From Candidatus Symbiothrix sp. (GTDB taxonomy: Bacteria; Bacteroidota; Bacteroidia; Bacteroidales; Azobacteroidaceae), in contig JAISXN010000011.1 of the NCBI GenBank assembly GCA_031270525.1, positions 1-5,683 on the forward strand: a stretch of 5,683 nucleotides of DNA, given 5' to 3'. A program made the translations under genes and the position numbers. Each line of letters starts with the position of its first letter. The first letter of the stretch is position 1. Of the stretch, positions 1 through 5,683 are shown piece after piece. A model generated the notes under the pieces. It made no database searches. It was not told where the DNA came from and saw only the letters and a program-made list of their open reading frames with translations.

Positions 1-948
1 GCAGGCGTTGTCGTTACGCGGACGATTGTGAAATGGTTCACCGGTTACGAACTGGCGTTGGCGATGGGCTTGCAGGTTTCGATTGCCCGCATTGGGACCG
101 GAATTGCTTATCTGACTGCCAATCCTTTGGCCGAATATTTCAAAAATGTTCCAAATCTGGTCATGTTTGGTGCAATGTTATTGATTATCGGAATGTTGGC
201 TTTTGTGATTTATAGCATTACGCTGGATAAAAAATTAAATAAAGAGATTGGAACTGCCGGAGCAGCTTCTCCGGAAGACGAATTCAAGCTTTCCGACGCA
301 AAACTTGTTTTTGGCAATTATGGTTTTTGGCTGATGACTATCCTTTGCGTATTGTTTTATTCCTGTGTTTTTCCGTTCTTAAAATTCGCTCCCGACTTGA
401 TGACCAATAAATTCGGCATTGAAGAAAAATGGTCGGGCGTGATACCTTCCGTTTTGCCTCTGGGTACGGTTTTGCTTACGCCGCTTTTCGGTTCGATTTA
501 CGATAAAAAAGGGAAAGGCGCTACGATTATGATTATCGGGGCGTTGATGCTGGTCGGTATTCATGCTTTATTTTCGGTTTCGGAAATCAATAACTGGATA
601 TATGCTGTTTGCCTGACAGTTTTGTTGGGTATTTCCTTTTCATTGGTGCCTTCGGCGATGTGGCCTTCGGTGACAAAAATCATTCCCGGAAAACAGCTCG
701 GTACCGCTTATGCACTTATCTTTTGGGTACAAAATATTGGTTTAATGACTGTTCCTTTGCTTATCGGCGTTGTGCTGGACAAATGGTGCAAAATCGAAAC
801 GACCAATGGAACAATCGGTTACGACTATACGATTCCTATGCGTATCTTTGCGGGGATTGCAGTCCTGTCGGTGATTGTCGCTGTTCTGTTGAAACGTGAA
901 AATGCACGGAAAGGGTATGGTTTGGAAGAGGCGAATATGAAACGCTAA
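1..948 (+). CDS. Major facilitator superfamily transporter, 3' part (N-terminus outside window)
   Basis: The reading frame is open from the first base, so the gene enters from the left; the GTG at 28 is an internal Val, not a start. The 315 visible codons encode eight hydrophobic segments at about residues 17-38, 53-72, 106-128, 143-165, 173-192, 198-221, 232-258 and 280-297 of the fragment. They fit TM5-TM12 of a 12-helix MFS permease. The hydrophilic stretch at about 73-105 is the central cytoplasmic loop between the two six-helix bundles. GSIYDKKGKG at about 164-173, after the second helix of the C-terminal bundle, is the second copy of MFS motif A (GxxxDrxGr). The start of the fragment (RTIVKWFTGYELALAMGL) resembles my recollection of MFSD1-like transporters, so a small organic solute or peptide substrate is possible, but the substrate cannot be read from sequence. 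The protein acts in the inner membrane. The gene is convergent with ispG and their stop codons overlap. Confidence 0.9.
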   Translation, partial: AGVVVTRTIVKWFTGYELALAMGLQVSIARIGTGIAYLTANPLAEYFKNVPNLVMFGAMLLIIGMLAFVIYSITLDKKLNKEIGTAGAASPEDEFKLSDAKLVFGNYGFWLMTILCVLFYSCVFPFLKFAPDLMTNKFGIEEKWSGVIPSVLPLGTVLLTPLFGSIYDKKGKGATIMIIGALMLVGIHALFSVSEINNWIYAVCLTVLLGISFSLVPSAMWPSVTKIIPGKQLGTAYALIFWVQNIGLMTVPLLIGVVLDKWCKIETTNGTIGYDYTIPMRIFAGIAVLSVIVAVLLKRENARKGYGLEEANMKR

Positions 949-2741
949 CGGATTACTGTTTCTTCTATCAACCGAAGCAACTCTTCAACAGCATTTTCCT
1001 CAGGAATGTTTTTCTTAACACATTCCTTGCCTTTATACAAACTCACCCGGCCTGCGCCTGCGCCTACATATCCGTAATCAGCGTCCGCCATCTCGCCGGG
1101 ACCATTCACAATACAACCCATTACCCCGATTTTCAACCCTTTCAGGTGAGAGGTCGCGGCTTTAATCTTTTTCAGGGTAGTTTGCAAATCAAACAAAGTG
1201 CGTCCGCAACTCGGACAAGAGATGTATTCGGTTTTACTGATTCTCCTGCCTGTCGCTTGCAAAATGCCGAAGCTGCAAGCATTTATATCTACCGGCGGAA
1301 TGGAATCCGTTTCGTTTTGCAAAAAAATACCATCAACCAAATTGTCTAAAAAGAAAGCGCCGCAGTCGGTAGCCGATTTGATTTGAAACAGTTCCAAATT
1401 TGCTTCTCTGTAAGTGCGTTGCAGGATGATGGGGTTTTCTGTTCCTTCCCGCATCAATTGGTAAACAAACGCTTTTTGTTCGAAAACATTGGAACCGGCC
1501 GAAGATAAAATAAGCACGGTTTGAGGTTTTTGTATCAAATGCTTGATCCAATCATCGTTTAATTCGGAACATTTCAGGAGGAGAAACTGCAAAGGTAATT
1601 CACTTTTTTGCCAGGCCGTTTTATCTTTGGCGGTAAAAAGCGGAAATTCGTTTTCGCCATACGAAAAAACTTCGTAATCCGTAATGATTTTCCGGTTTTC
1701 CTGTTTCGGAAAACCCGCATTTTTACCCAGATATATAAAATCGGGGATTAAATCGGGCGAAACCGTTCCGTCAATTGTATGAGAATAATCTGCAATAACC
1801 GTCGGAATATTTCCGTTTCGATTGATAGATCTTGACAGGTCAAAATGATATTCTTTTTGCCCGGATTGTTCATAAGAAGTAACATAATCTGCCAAAGCTT
1901 TAGCCACAGGAATTTCCGCCTCAGGGTCCTCACTCAGTGAAACCCGGATTGTGTCGCCGATTCCTTCGAGCAAAAGGGTTCCGATTCCTGCCGCCGATTT
2001 AATTCGACCGTCCTCGCCGTCCCCGGCTTCCGTAACGCCCAAATGCAGCGGGAAATTCATTCCTTCCTCATCCATCCGGGCTACCAGCAGGCGAACGGTC
2101 GTTACCATCACGTAAGTATTGGATGCTTTGATGGAAATGACAACATTCCTGAAATCTACTTCTACGCAGATTCGCAGAAATTCCAGGCATGATTCGACCA
2201 TACCTTCGGGCGTATCGCCATACCGGCTCATAATCCGGTCGGACAGGGAACCGTGGTTAACTCCAATCCGAATTGCCGTTTGGTGTGTTTTGCAAATCTC
2301 CAGGAAAGGCACAAACCGCGCACGGATTTTCTCTATCTCCCGGCGGTATTCTTCTTCGGAATATTCCTGTTTCTGGAATTTTTTTGCCGAATCAATAAAG
2401 TTCCCTGGATTGATTCGCACTTTTTCAACTATGCCCGCCGCTGTGTATGCTGCATTGGGATTGAAATGAATATCGGCAACCAAGGGCGTTTGATAACCCT
2501 GTTTCCGCAAACCTTCTTTGATATTCCGCAGATTTTCGGCTTCCCTGACTCCTTGCGCCGTCAGACGAATGTATTCGCCTCCGGCCTTGATGATACGGAT
2601 ACATTGCGCAATACTCGCCTCCGTGTTCATCGTAGACGTATTGGTCATCGACTGCACCCGGACAGGATTGTCGCCACCCAAAGGAGTATTTCCGATGAAA
2701 ACCTCCGAAGATTTTCGCCGTTTGTATTGGAAAGCAAGCAT
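945..2741 (-). CDS. ispG: 4-hydroxy-3-methylbut-2-en-1-yl diphosphate synthase, long form with insertion domain
   Basis: IspG (GcpE) reductively opens 2-C-methyl-D-erythritol 2,4-cyclodiphosphate to HMBPP in the cytosolic MEP pathway of isoprenoid synthesis, using a [4Fe-4S] cluster. The 598-residue product has an N-terminal TIM-barrel part (about 1-275) with VRVQSMTNT (27-35), IRLTAQG (58-64), VADIHF (88-93) and VRINPGNF (108-115). An insertion follows at about 276-500, then a C-terminal Fe-S domain. The predicted ligands are C509 and C512 in CPSCGR, C543 in MGC, and E550 in NGPGE. Their spacing matches the three-Cys, one-Glu ligand set known in this family. Enterobacterial IspG is about 372 residues; the long form is typical of Bacteroidota, Chlamydiae and plants. 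The ATG at 2741-2739 shares one base with the purE TAA (TAATG), indicating translational coupling as the last gene of gcvH-purE-ispG. The stop is TAG. No frameshift or missing key residue is seen. Confidence 0.97.
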   Translation of the reverse strand: MLAFQYKRRKSSEVFIGNTPLGGDNPVRVQSMTNTSTMNTEASIAQCIRIIKAGGEYIRLTAQGVREAENLRNIKEGLRKQGYQTPLVADIHFNPNAAYTAAGIVEKVRINPGNFIDSAKKFQKQEYSEEEYRREIEKIRARFVPFLEICKTHQTAIRIGVNHGSLSDRIMSRYGDTPEGMVESCLEFLRICVEVDFRNVVISIKASNTYVMVTTVRLLVARMDEEGMNFPLHLGVTEAGDGEDGRIKSAAGIGTLLLEGIGDTIRVSLSEDPEAEIPVAKALADYVTSYEQSGQKEYHFDLSRSINRNGNIPTVIADYSHTIDGTVSPDLIPDFIYLGKNAGFPKQENRKIITDYEVFSYGENEFPLFTAKDKTAWQKSELPLQFLLLKCSELNDDWIKHLIQKPQTVLILSSAGSNVFEQKAFVYQLMREGTENPIILQRTYREANLELFQIKSATDCGAFFLDNLVDGIFLQNETDSIPPVDINACSFGILQATGRRISKTEYISCPSCGRTLFDLQTTLKKIKAATSHLKGLKIGVMGCIVNGPGEMADADYGYVGAGAGRVSLYKGKECVKKNIPEENAVEELLRLIEETVIR

Positions 2742-3250
2742 TAATTGGTTTTAAATGGATATTTCACAGCAGCCAAATCCTGATTGGCTTTTACAATTTT
2801 ATTTTTTAGATTTACCTTGTAATCGGACAGTTTTTTTTGTATGGCTTCGTCTTTCAAGGCTAAAATTTGTGCGGACAGTAAAGCTGCGTTCATTCCGGCA
2901 TTGACGCCGACAGTCGCGACCGGGACGCCCGGCGGCATTTGTACGATAGACAACAATGCATCTATTCCGTCGAGACTGGAATTAATCGGCACACCGATAA
3001 CAGGAAGTGTTGTCATAGAAGCAATTACGCCGGGGAGATGGGCAGCCATTCCTGCGGCGGCAATAATCACTTCGACGCCTTTGGATGGGGCGTTTTTCGC
3101 AAAATCTTCAACTTCGGCAGGGGTGCGGTGCGCCGACAAAGCCTGCATTTCGAAAGGTATTTCAAAATCGTTCAATACCTTAGCAGCTTTTTCCAAAATG
3201 GGCAGGTCGGAAACACTACCCATAATGATACTTACACGTGGTTTCATCAT
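2741..3250 (-). CDS. purE: N5-carboxyaminoimidazole ribonucleotide mutase, class I PurE
   Basis: PurE moves the carboxyl group of N5-CAIR to C4, giving CAIR, in de novo purine synthesis. The 169-residue length is normal for the bacterial catalytic subunit, which in this family forms a homo-octamer in the cytosol. Visible signatures are the phosphate-binding GSVSD loop (11-15), SAHRTP (39-44) with the catalytic-type His41, and [12 protein letters not shown] (64-75) with a second conserved His71. The SAHRTP and AAHLPG motifs favour class I (mutase) over the class II carboxylase. This would require a PurK elsewhere in the genome. The start is ambiguous: in ATGATGAAA the first ATG (3250) overlaps the gcvH stop as ATGA, and the second (3247) overlaps it as TGATG. 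Either is compatible with coupling to gcvH. The stop overlaps the ispG start by one base. Confidence 0.97.
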   Translation of the reverse strand: MMKPRVSIIMGSVSDLPILEKAAKVLNDFEIPFEMQALSAHRTPAEVEDFAKNAPSKGVEVIIAAAGMAAHLPGVIASMTTLPVIGVPINSSLDGIDALLSIVQMPPGVPVATVGVNAGMNAALLSAQILALKDEAIQKKLSDYKVNLKNKIVKANQDLAAVKYPFKTN

Positions 3251-3627
3251 TTTCCGATAAAAGACCGGTATTTGCCGGCGTCCATTAATTCGTCCGATTG
3301 ATTTGGATCGGCAACGGAAATTTTAATGATCCAGCCTTTTCCGTAAGGATCGGAATTGACCAATTCGGGATGTTCTTCCAAGGCTTCGTTAATTTCCAAA
3401 ACTTCGCCGGCGACAGGCATCAGCAGATCGGAAACGGTTTTAACGGCTTCGATGGAACCGAAAACTTCGTTTTGCCCAATGGTTTCACCCGCTGTCGCAA
3501 CATCGACATATACAATTTCACCTAATTCACTCTGTGCGTAATCGGTAATGCCTACGTAAGCTTCCGTTCCTTCCGGACGAATCCATTCGTGGTCTTTCGT
3601 GTACTTTACATTTTCAGGAAAATTCAT
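3247..3627 (-). CDS. gcvH: Glycine cleavage system H protein
   Basis: GcvH is the small lipoylated shuttle of the glycine cleavage complex. Its lipoyl arm carries the aminomethyl group between the P, T and L proteins, yielding CO2, ammonia and 5,10-methylene-THF. The 126-residue product has the normal length. It begins with YTKDHEW (9-15), includes [17 protein letters not shown] (26-42), and carries the lipoylation site [11 protein letters not shown] with the modified lysine at K63. [10 protein letters not shown] near residues 91-100 matches the conserved C-terminal segment. It is the first gene of an operon with purE and ispG, and its TGA lies inside the ATGATGA start region of purE. No P, T or L genes are visible here, so the remaining glycine cleavage genes must lie elsewhere. 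The ATG is preceded by an AT-rich leader without a Shine-Dalgarno motif, as is usual in Bacteroidota. Confidence 0.97.
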   Translation of the reverse strand: MNFPENVKYTKDHEWIRPEGTEAYVGITDYAQSELGEIVYVDVATAGETIGQNEVFGSIEAVKTVSDLLMPVAGEVLEINEALEEHPELVNSDPYGKGWIIKISVADPNQSDELMDAGKYRSFIGK

Positions 3628-3653
3628 TTTTATTTTATTATTAAATTATTCTG

Positions 3654-3685
3654 CAAAATTACGACTTTAAATTGGAATTTGAAAA
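3654..3685 (-). promoter_or_regulatory. Candidate Bacteroidota-type promoter for gcvH-purE-ispG
   Basis: On the minus strand TAATTTTG (3661-3654) is an exact match to the Bacteroidota -7 consensus TAnnTTTG. The -33 position has TTTTC (3685-3681), an imperfect match to TTTG, with a 19-nt spacer. Transcription would begin near 3647, giving a leader of roughly 20 nt before the gcvH ATG. Such a short leader leaves no room for a glycine riboswitch. Confidence 0.5.
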
Positions 3686-3722
3686 TTAGTTTTGGGCAAA
3701 AAATCCGCTACCCCGACGGATG

Positions 3723-3764
3723 AAAATCAAGCAGTCAGGATGTATTTCCATGCTGCTTGATTTT
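3723..3764. terminator. Perfect 12-bp hairpin, probable (possibly bidirectional) intrinsic terminator
   Basis: AAAATCAAGCAG (3723-3734) is the exact reverse complement of CTGCTTGATTTT (3753-3764), with an 18-nt loop in which GGA and TCC could add a few pairs. On the plus strand the stem runs into TTTTTTATTTTT, a strong U-tract. On the minus strand only the four U of the stem follow. It lies 53 bp beyond the stop of the minus-strand toxin-like gene and 96 bp before the gcvH start, so its expected job is to end the cassette transcript before the gcvH promoter. The better U-tract faces the opposite direction. A regulatory or repeat-derived hairpin is an alternative. Confidence 0.65.
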
Positions 3765-3816
3765 TTATTTTTCATAATTTAATGATTGCCTCATGATTAA
3801 ACCCCTTATTCTCCTT

Positions 3817-4125
3817 TTATTTTGTCTGGTAATTGGACATGATTTTGTTGATAAAGACATTACCGTGTTTATCAAGGTTATAAATAATGTACCATGTTGT
3901 CTGTTTATTTCTCTTATAGGGATAAACTTTTGAGCCGTAAAGTTTATGAATGGGATAGACAGCGCTCGCATGATAAAATTTAGTATCTAAATTATCACAA
4001 ATGTTTTGTATGTCATGGATGTAATTTGTAACAAATTCTTCGGTTAAAATTATTTTTTCCCAATTCAACAATCCGATTCTTATTTTGTCTAAATCAAAAC
4101 GAACACTTGTATTATAAAATACCAT
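3817..4125 (-). CDS. RelE/ParE-like toxin candidate, second gene of a toxin-antitoxin-like pair
   Basis: This small basic protein has about 102 residues if it starts at the ATG at 4125 (MVFYNTSVRFDL). An upstream in-frame ATG at 4161 would give 114 residues but would overlap the preceding gene by 50 nt rather than 14, so I prefer 4125. The N-terminal half looks helical (KIRIGLLNWEKIILTEEFV, then YIHDIQNICDNL). The C-terminal half has the Lys/Arg/Tyr-rich strand pattern SKVYPYKRN, TTWYIIYNLD and GNVFINKIMSNY, which resembles the beta-sheet end of RelE/ParE-fold toxins. I recall similar unnamed Bacteroidota proteins, but assign no specific family. If it is RelE-like it would be an mRNA interferase in the cytosol; this is inference. 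Its GC content is about 30%, well below the 42% of its partner gene. No signal peptide or membrane segment is seen. It could instead be an unrelated small hypothetical protein. Confidence 0.65.
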   Translation of the reverse strand: MVFYNTSVRFDLDKIRIGLLNWEKIILTEEFVTNYIHDIQNICDNLDTKFYHASAVYPIHKLYGSKVYPYKRNKQTTWYIIYNLDKHGNVFINKIMSNYQTK

Positions 4126-4315
4126 TTTCTTTACAAAATTGTTTTGTATCTTTTTCAACAATAGTCCAAAACTCTTCGCCTGTCATATATCCTTCCGGCG
4201 CCTTACCTGTAAGGGCAGGATTTTCAAACGCTATGCCTTTACGGATTTTGTGGAAATCACGCATAAAACGTTTCCCGGCTGCGGTGCTATCGTCGATTTT
4301 TACAGTGTGTATCAT
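4112..4315 (-). CDS. Antitoxin candidate, first gene of a toxin-antitoxin-like pair
   Basis: The 67-residue product starts at an ATG at 4315, about 20 nt downstream of the predicted start of transcription. It starts with MIHTVKIDDSTAAGKRFMRDF, a short strand followed by a helix, and ends with GYMTGEEFWTIVEKDTKQF and KENGIL, an amphipathic helical tail. Small Bacteroidota antitoxins often have this build, with an 'IDDSTxxGK' start and a 'YMTxEEF' tail; that is recollection, not a search result. Its stop overlaps the next gene's start by 14 nt, implying coupled translation, and the antitoxin-first order is usual for type II systems. Expected role: bind and neutralise the downstream protein and possibly repress its own promoter. 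No recognised DNA-binding motif can be named. GC content is close to that of neighbouring housekeeping genes. Confidence 0.65.
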   Translation of the reverse strand: MIHTVKIDDSTAAGKRFMRDFHKIRKGIAFENPALTGKAPEGYMTGEEFWTIVEKDTKQFCKENGIL

Positions 4316-4339
4316 TGTTTATTTGTTTGAAATTGAATA

Positions 4340-4370
4340 CAAAAATAGGACAAATTTTTCTTTTTTGCAA
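4340..4370 (-). promoter_or_regulatory. Bacteroidota-type promoter for the toxin-antitoxin-like cassette
   Basis: On the minus strand TATTTTTG (4347-4340) exactly matches the -7 consensus TAnnTTTG, and TTG (4370-4368) stands at the -33 position with a 20-nt spacer. The start site would be near 4333, leaving about 18-20 nt of leader before the ATG at 4315. This suggests the cassette is transcribed independently of rpoN, although read-through from rpoN is not excluded because no good terminator lies between them. Confidence 0.6.
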
Positions 4371-4384
4371 TAGCGAAAACTATT
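4341..4384. repeat. Short inverted repeats overlapping the cassette promoter, possible operator
   Basis: Two small perfect inverted repeats sit on the promoter. AAAAAT (4341-4346) and ATTTTT (4354-4359) are separated by 7 bp and overlap the -7 element and spacer. AATAG (4369-4373) and CTATT (4380-4384) are separated by 6 bp and overlap the -33 TTG. Type II toxin-antitoxin operons are commonly autoregulated at such sites. Repeats this short in AT-rich DNA also arise by chance, so this is only a candidate. Confidence 0.25.
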
Positions 4385-4413
4385 CCCCAGTTGCATTTAC
4401 TATAAGAACTTAC

Positions 4414-4444
4414 CGATTGCTTCTGGCAAGCCCTCGCAATGACG
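4414..4444. repeat. Dispersed intergenic repeat of the 'GTCATTGCGAG' type (half-copy)
   Basis: Read on the minus strand, this 31-bp stretch begins CGTCATTGCGAGGGC and ends AGAAGCAATCG. It resembles a repetitive extragenic element I recall from many bacterial genomes, in which CGTCATTGCGAG and GAAGCAATC border a variable middle. Full copies often form palindromes; only one arm is visible here. It lies 22 bp beyond the rpoN stop, in the gap before the toxin-antitoxin-like cassette. It has no U-tract and does not look like a terminator for rpoN. Confidence 0.5.
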
Positions 4445-4465
4445 TAGCGTAAACATAACATTACT

Positions 4466-5683
4466 TTAAATCTCTTTCCTGAGCCGCGAAACCGGAATAT
4501 TCAATTGCTCTCTGTATTTGGCAACCGTTCTCCGCGCCACTTCGTATCCCCTGTTTTTCAGCTCTTTCATTAAAGCATCGTCGGTCAACGGATTGTATTT
4601 ATCTTCTTCGTCGATACAAGTTTTGAGAATCAGTTTGATTTCGTGAGTTGAAACTTCTTCGCCTTCCTCGTTCGTCATGGCTTCGGAAAAGAAATATTTC
4701 AGCGGGTAAATACCGAAATTCGTTTGAACATATTTACTGTTGCTTACCCGTGAAACGGTGGAAATGTCATAACCGCACAACTCGGATACGTCTTTCAGTA
4801 TCATGGGTTTAAGTTTTGATTTTTCGCCGGTAAGAAAAAAAACGCGTTGAATTTTTACAATGGCTAACATCGTATTTTTTAACGTGATACTTCTTTGTTT
4901 AATGGCGTCGATAAACCAGCCGGCAGATTCTATTTTTTGTTTGACAAAATTAGCGGCATCTTTTCGTTCCTGCGTTTGTTGCCGTTTCGATTTCGCATAC
5001 TGATTGAGCATGTTGCTGTATTCTTTGCTAACCCGCAGTTCGGGGACGTTTTCCTGCATACTCAGAAATAACTCTCCGTTAACGATTTCCACAAAAAAGT
5101 CCGGCGTAATATGCGCCATTTTCGATTCCATATTGCTCTCCCAGGCGTTACCGGGACGGGGATTCAACAAGGTGATTTCTTTGACGATATTTTTCAAGTC
5201 GGCTTCGGTGATGTTCAACGCTTTCTCCATTTTGTCGTATTGTTTCTTGGAGAAAGCATCGAAATAGTTCTCCAAAACCCGGATAGCCAAATCTCTTGCC
5301 GGCGTTTTTTCCTTTCTTTTCAATTGAATCAGAAGACAATTCTGTAAGGACACGGCGCCGATTCCCGACGGTTCAAGCTGCTGTACGATTCTCAAAATCG
5401 CTTCAATTTCCGGCACGGAAACTTCCCAACCGTATTGAAAAGCCAAATCATCGGAAATTGCTTCGAGGCTTCGCCGGATGTAACCGTCCTCGTCCATGTT
5501 TCCAATCAGGTATTCCCCTATCCGGATTTGCTCTTCCGTAAGATTTTTCAAACGGAATTGATTTAACAGGTATTCCTGAAACGATTCGCTTTCGGAATAG
5601 GGAATCTCTTCGCGGGTATTTTTATCGGAATAATAGGTTTGCTGCAGTTTATAATCGGGAATATCATCTTCGGTCAGATAATC
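4466..5683 (-). CDS. rpoN: RNA polymerase sigma-54 factor RpoN, 3' part (N-terminus outside window)
   Basis: RpoN directs core RNA polymerase to -24/-12 promoters and needs an AAA+ enhancer-binding activator to open them. The frame is open to the right edge, so the gene is truncated by the window; the TTG at 5551 is an internal Leu. Of a family length near 470-500, 405 codons are visible. The fragment starts with an acidic linker (about 1-34), then the core-binding domain from about 35 (SFQEYLLNQF), with DEDGYI (about 64-69), LEPSGIGA (103-110) and LNPRPG (173-178). The DNA-binding region has the helix-turn-helix DISTVSRVSNSKYVQT (306-321) and the diagnostic RpoN box ARRTVAKYRE (383-392), which contacts the -24 element. 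The glutamine-rich region I that binds activators lies outside the window. The stop is TAA, and no strong terminator follows before the next minus-strand gene. Confidence 0.96.
   Translation of the reverse strand, partial: DYLTEDDIPDYKLQQTYYSDKNTREEIPYSESESFQEYLLNQFRLKNLTEEQIRIGEYLIGNMDEDGYIRRSLEAISDDLAFQYGWEVSVPEIEAILRIVQQLEPSGIGAVSLQNCLLIQLKRKEKTPARDLAIRVLENYFDAFSKKQYDKMEKALNITEADLKNIVKEITLLNPRPGNAWESNMESKMAHITPDFFVEIVNGELFLSMQENVPELRVSKEYSNMLNQYAKSKRQQTQERKDAANFVKQKIESAGWFIDAIKQRSITLKNTMLAIVKIQRVFFLTGEKSKLKPMILKDVSELCGYDISTVSRVSNSKYVQTNFGIYPLKYFFSEAMTNEEGEEVSTHEIKLILKTCIDEEDKYNPLTDDALMKELKNRGYEVARRTVAKYREQLNIPVSRLRKEI

Noticed and set aside
28..948. Transporter gene starting at the GTG at 28
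   Set aside because: The frame is open to base 1 with transporter-like residues before it, and eight helices are too few for a complete 12-helix permease; this is an internal Val of a truncated gene.
2253..2744. Plus-strand 163-residue open frame antisense to ispG
   Set aside because: It lies wholly opposite conserved IspG motifs and shows no recognisable domain; it is a shadow frame.
2841..3260. Plus-strand 139-residue open frame antisense to purE
   Set aside because: It mirrors the purE codons, with an Ala/Ser/Thr/Ile-rich composition explained by the opposite strand.
3628..3720. Glycine riboswitch upstream of gcvH
   Set aside because: The predicted leader is only about 20 nt and the whole stretch to the hairpin is under 100 bp, with no recognisable aptamer structure.
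3765..3971. Minus-strand 68-residue frame overlapping the toxin-like gene
   Set aside because: It overlaps the better-supported frame for most of its length and lacks a promoter or start context of its own; only a 9-codon tail with a distant AGGAG lies outside.
4107..4373. Plus-strand 88-residue frame antisense to the antitoxin-like gene
   Set aside because: It has no promoter on that strand, and the minus-strand frame has a well-placed promoter and a coupled partner.
4466..5551. RpoN starting at the TTG at 5551
   Set aside because: The frame stays open to 5683, and the 44 extra residues include the conserved SFQEYLL start of the core-binding domain.
1..5683. CRISPR array, tRNA, rRNA, insertion sequence or phage genes
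   Set aside because: No regularly spaced direct repeats, cloverleaf-like segments, transposase motifs or terminal inverted repeats were seen on either strand.

Overview
The window looks like ordinary chromosomal DNA from a member of the Bacteroidota, most likely Bacteroidales. Three things suggest this. The IspG is the long form of about 600 residues with a large internal insertion. Two promoter-like sites match the Bacteroidota -7 element TAnnTTTG. Gene starts lack clear Shine-Dalgarno sequences. This is inferred from sequence features alone; no database search was possible.

Layout from left to right: (1) the 3' part of a plus-strand major facilitator superfamily transporter (1-948), with its first helices outside the window. 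(2) A tightly packed minus-strand operon transcribed right to left, gcvH (3627-3247), purE (3250-2741) and ispG (2741-945), with overlapping stop and start codons at each junction. ispG meets the transporter tail to tail, and the two stop codons overlap by 4 bp. (3) A 189-bp spacer (3628-3816) with a candidate gcvH promoter and a perfect 12-bp-stem hairpin that probably acts as a terminator. (4) A small two-gene minus-strand cassette (4315-3817) that looks like a toxin-antitoxin pair: a 67-residue protein followed, with a 14-nt overlap, by a basic protein of about 102 residues. It has its own well-matched promoter. (5) A 150-bp spacer (4316-4465) with that promoter, AT-rich inverted repeats and a copy or half-copy of a dispersed repeat of the 'GTCATTGCGAG' type. 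(6) The 3' portion of rpoN, encoding sigma-54 (minus strand, 5683-4466), with its N-terminal activator-interacting region outside the window.

The core genes are housekeeping functions: lipoyl carrier of the glycine cleavage system, an early purine step, the penultimate MEP isoprenoid step, and an alternative sigma factor. GcvH and PurE are loosely linked because glycine cleavage supplies one-carbon units used in purine synthesis; IspG has no obvious direct link. The cassette between rpoN and gcvH is the only accessory-looking locus. I found no CRISPR array, rRNA, tRNA, insertion sequence or defence island, and no clearly new system. The most useful leads are the toxin-antitoxin-like pair, its sharp internal GC break, and the neighbouring repeat.
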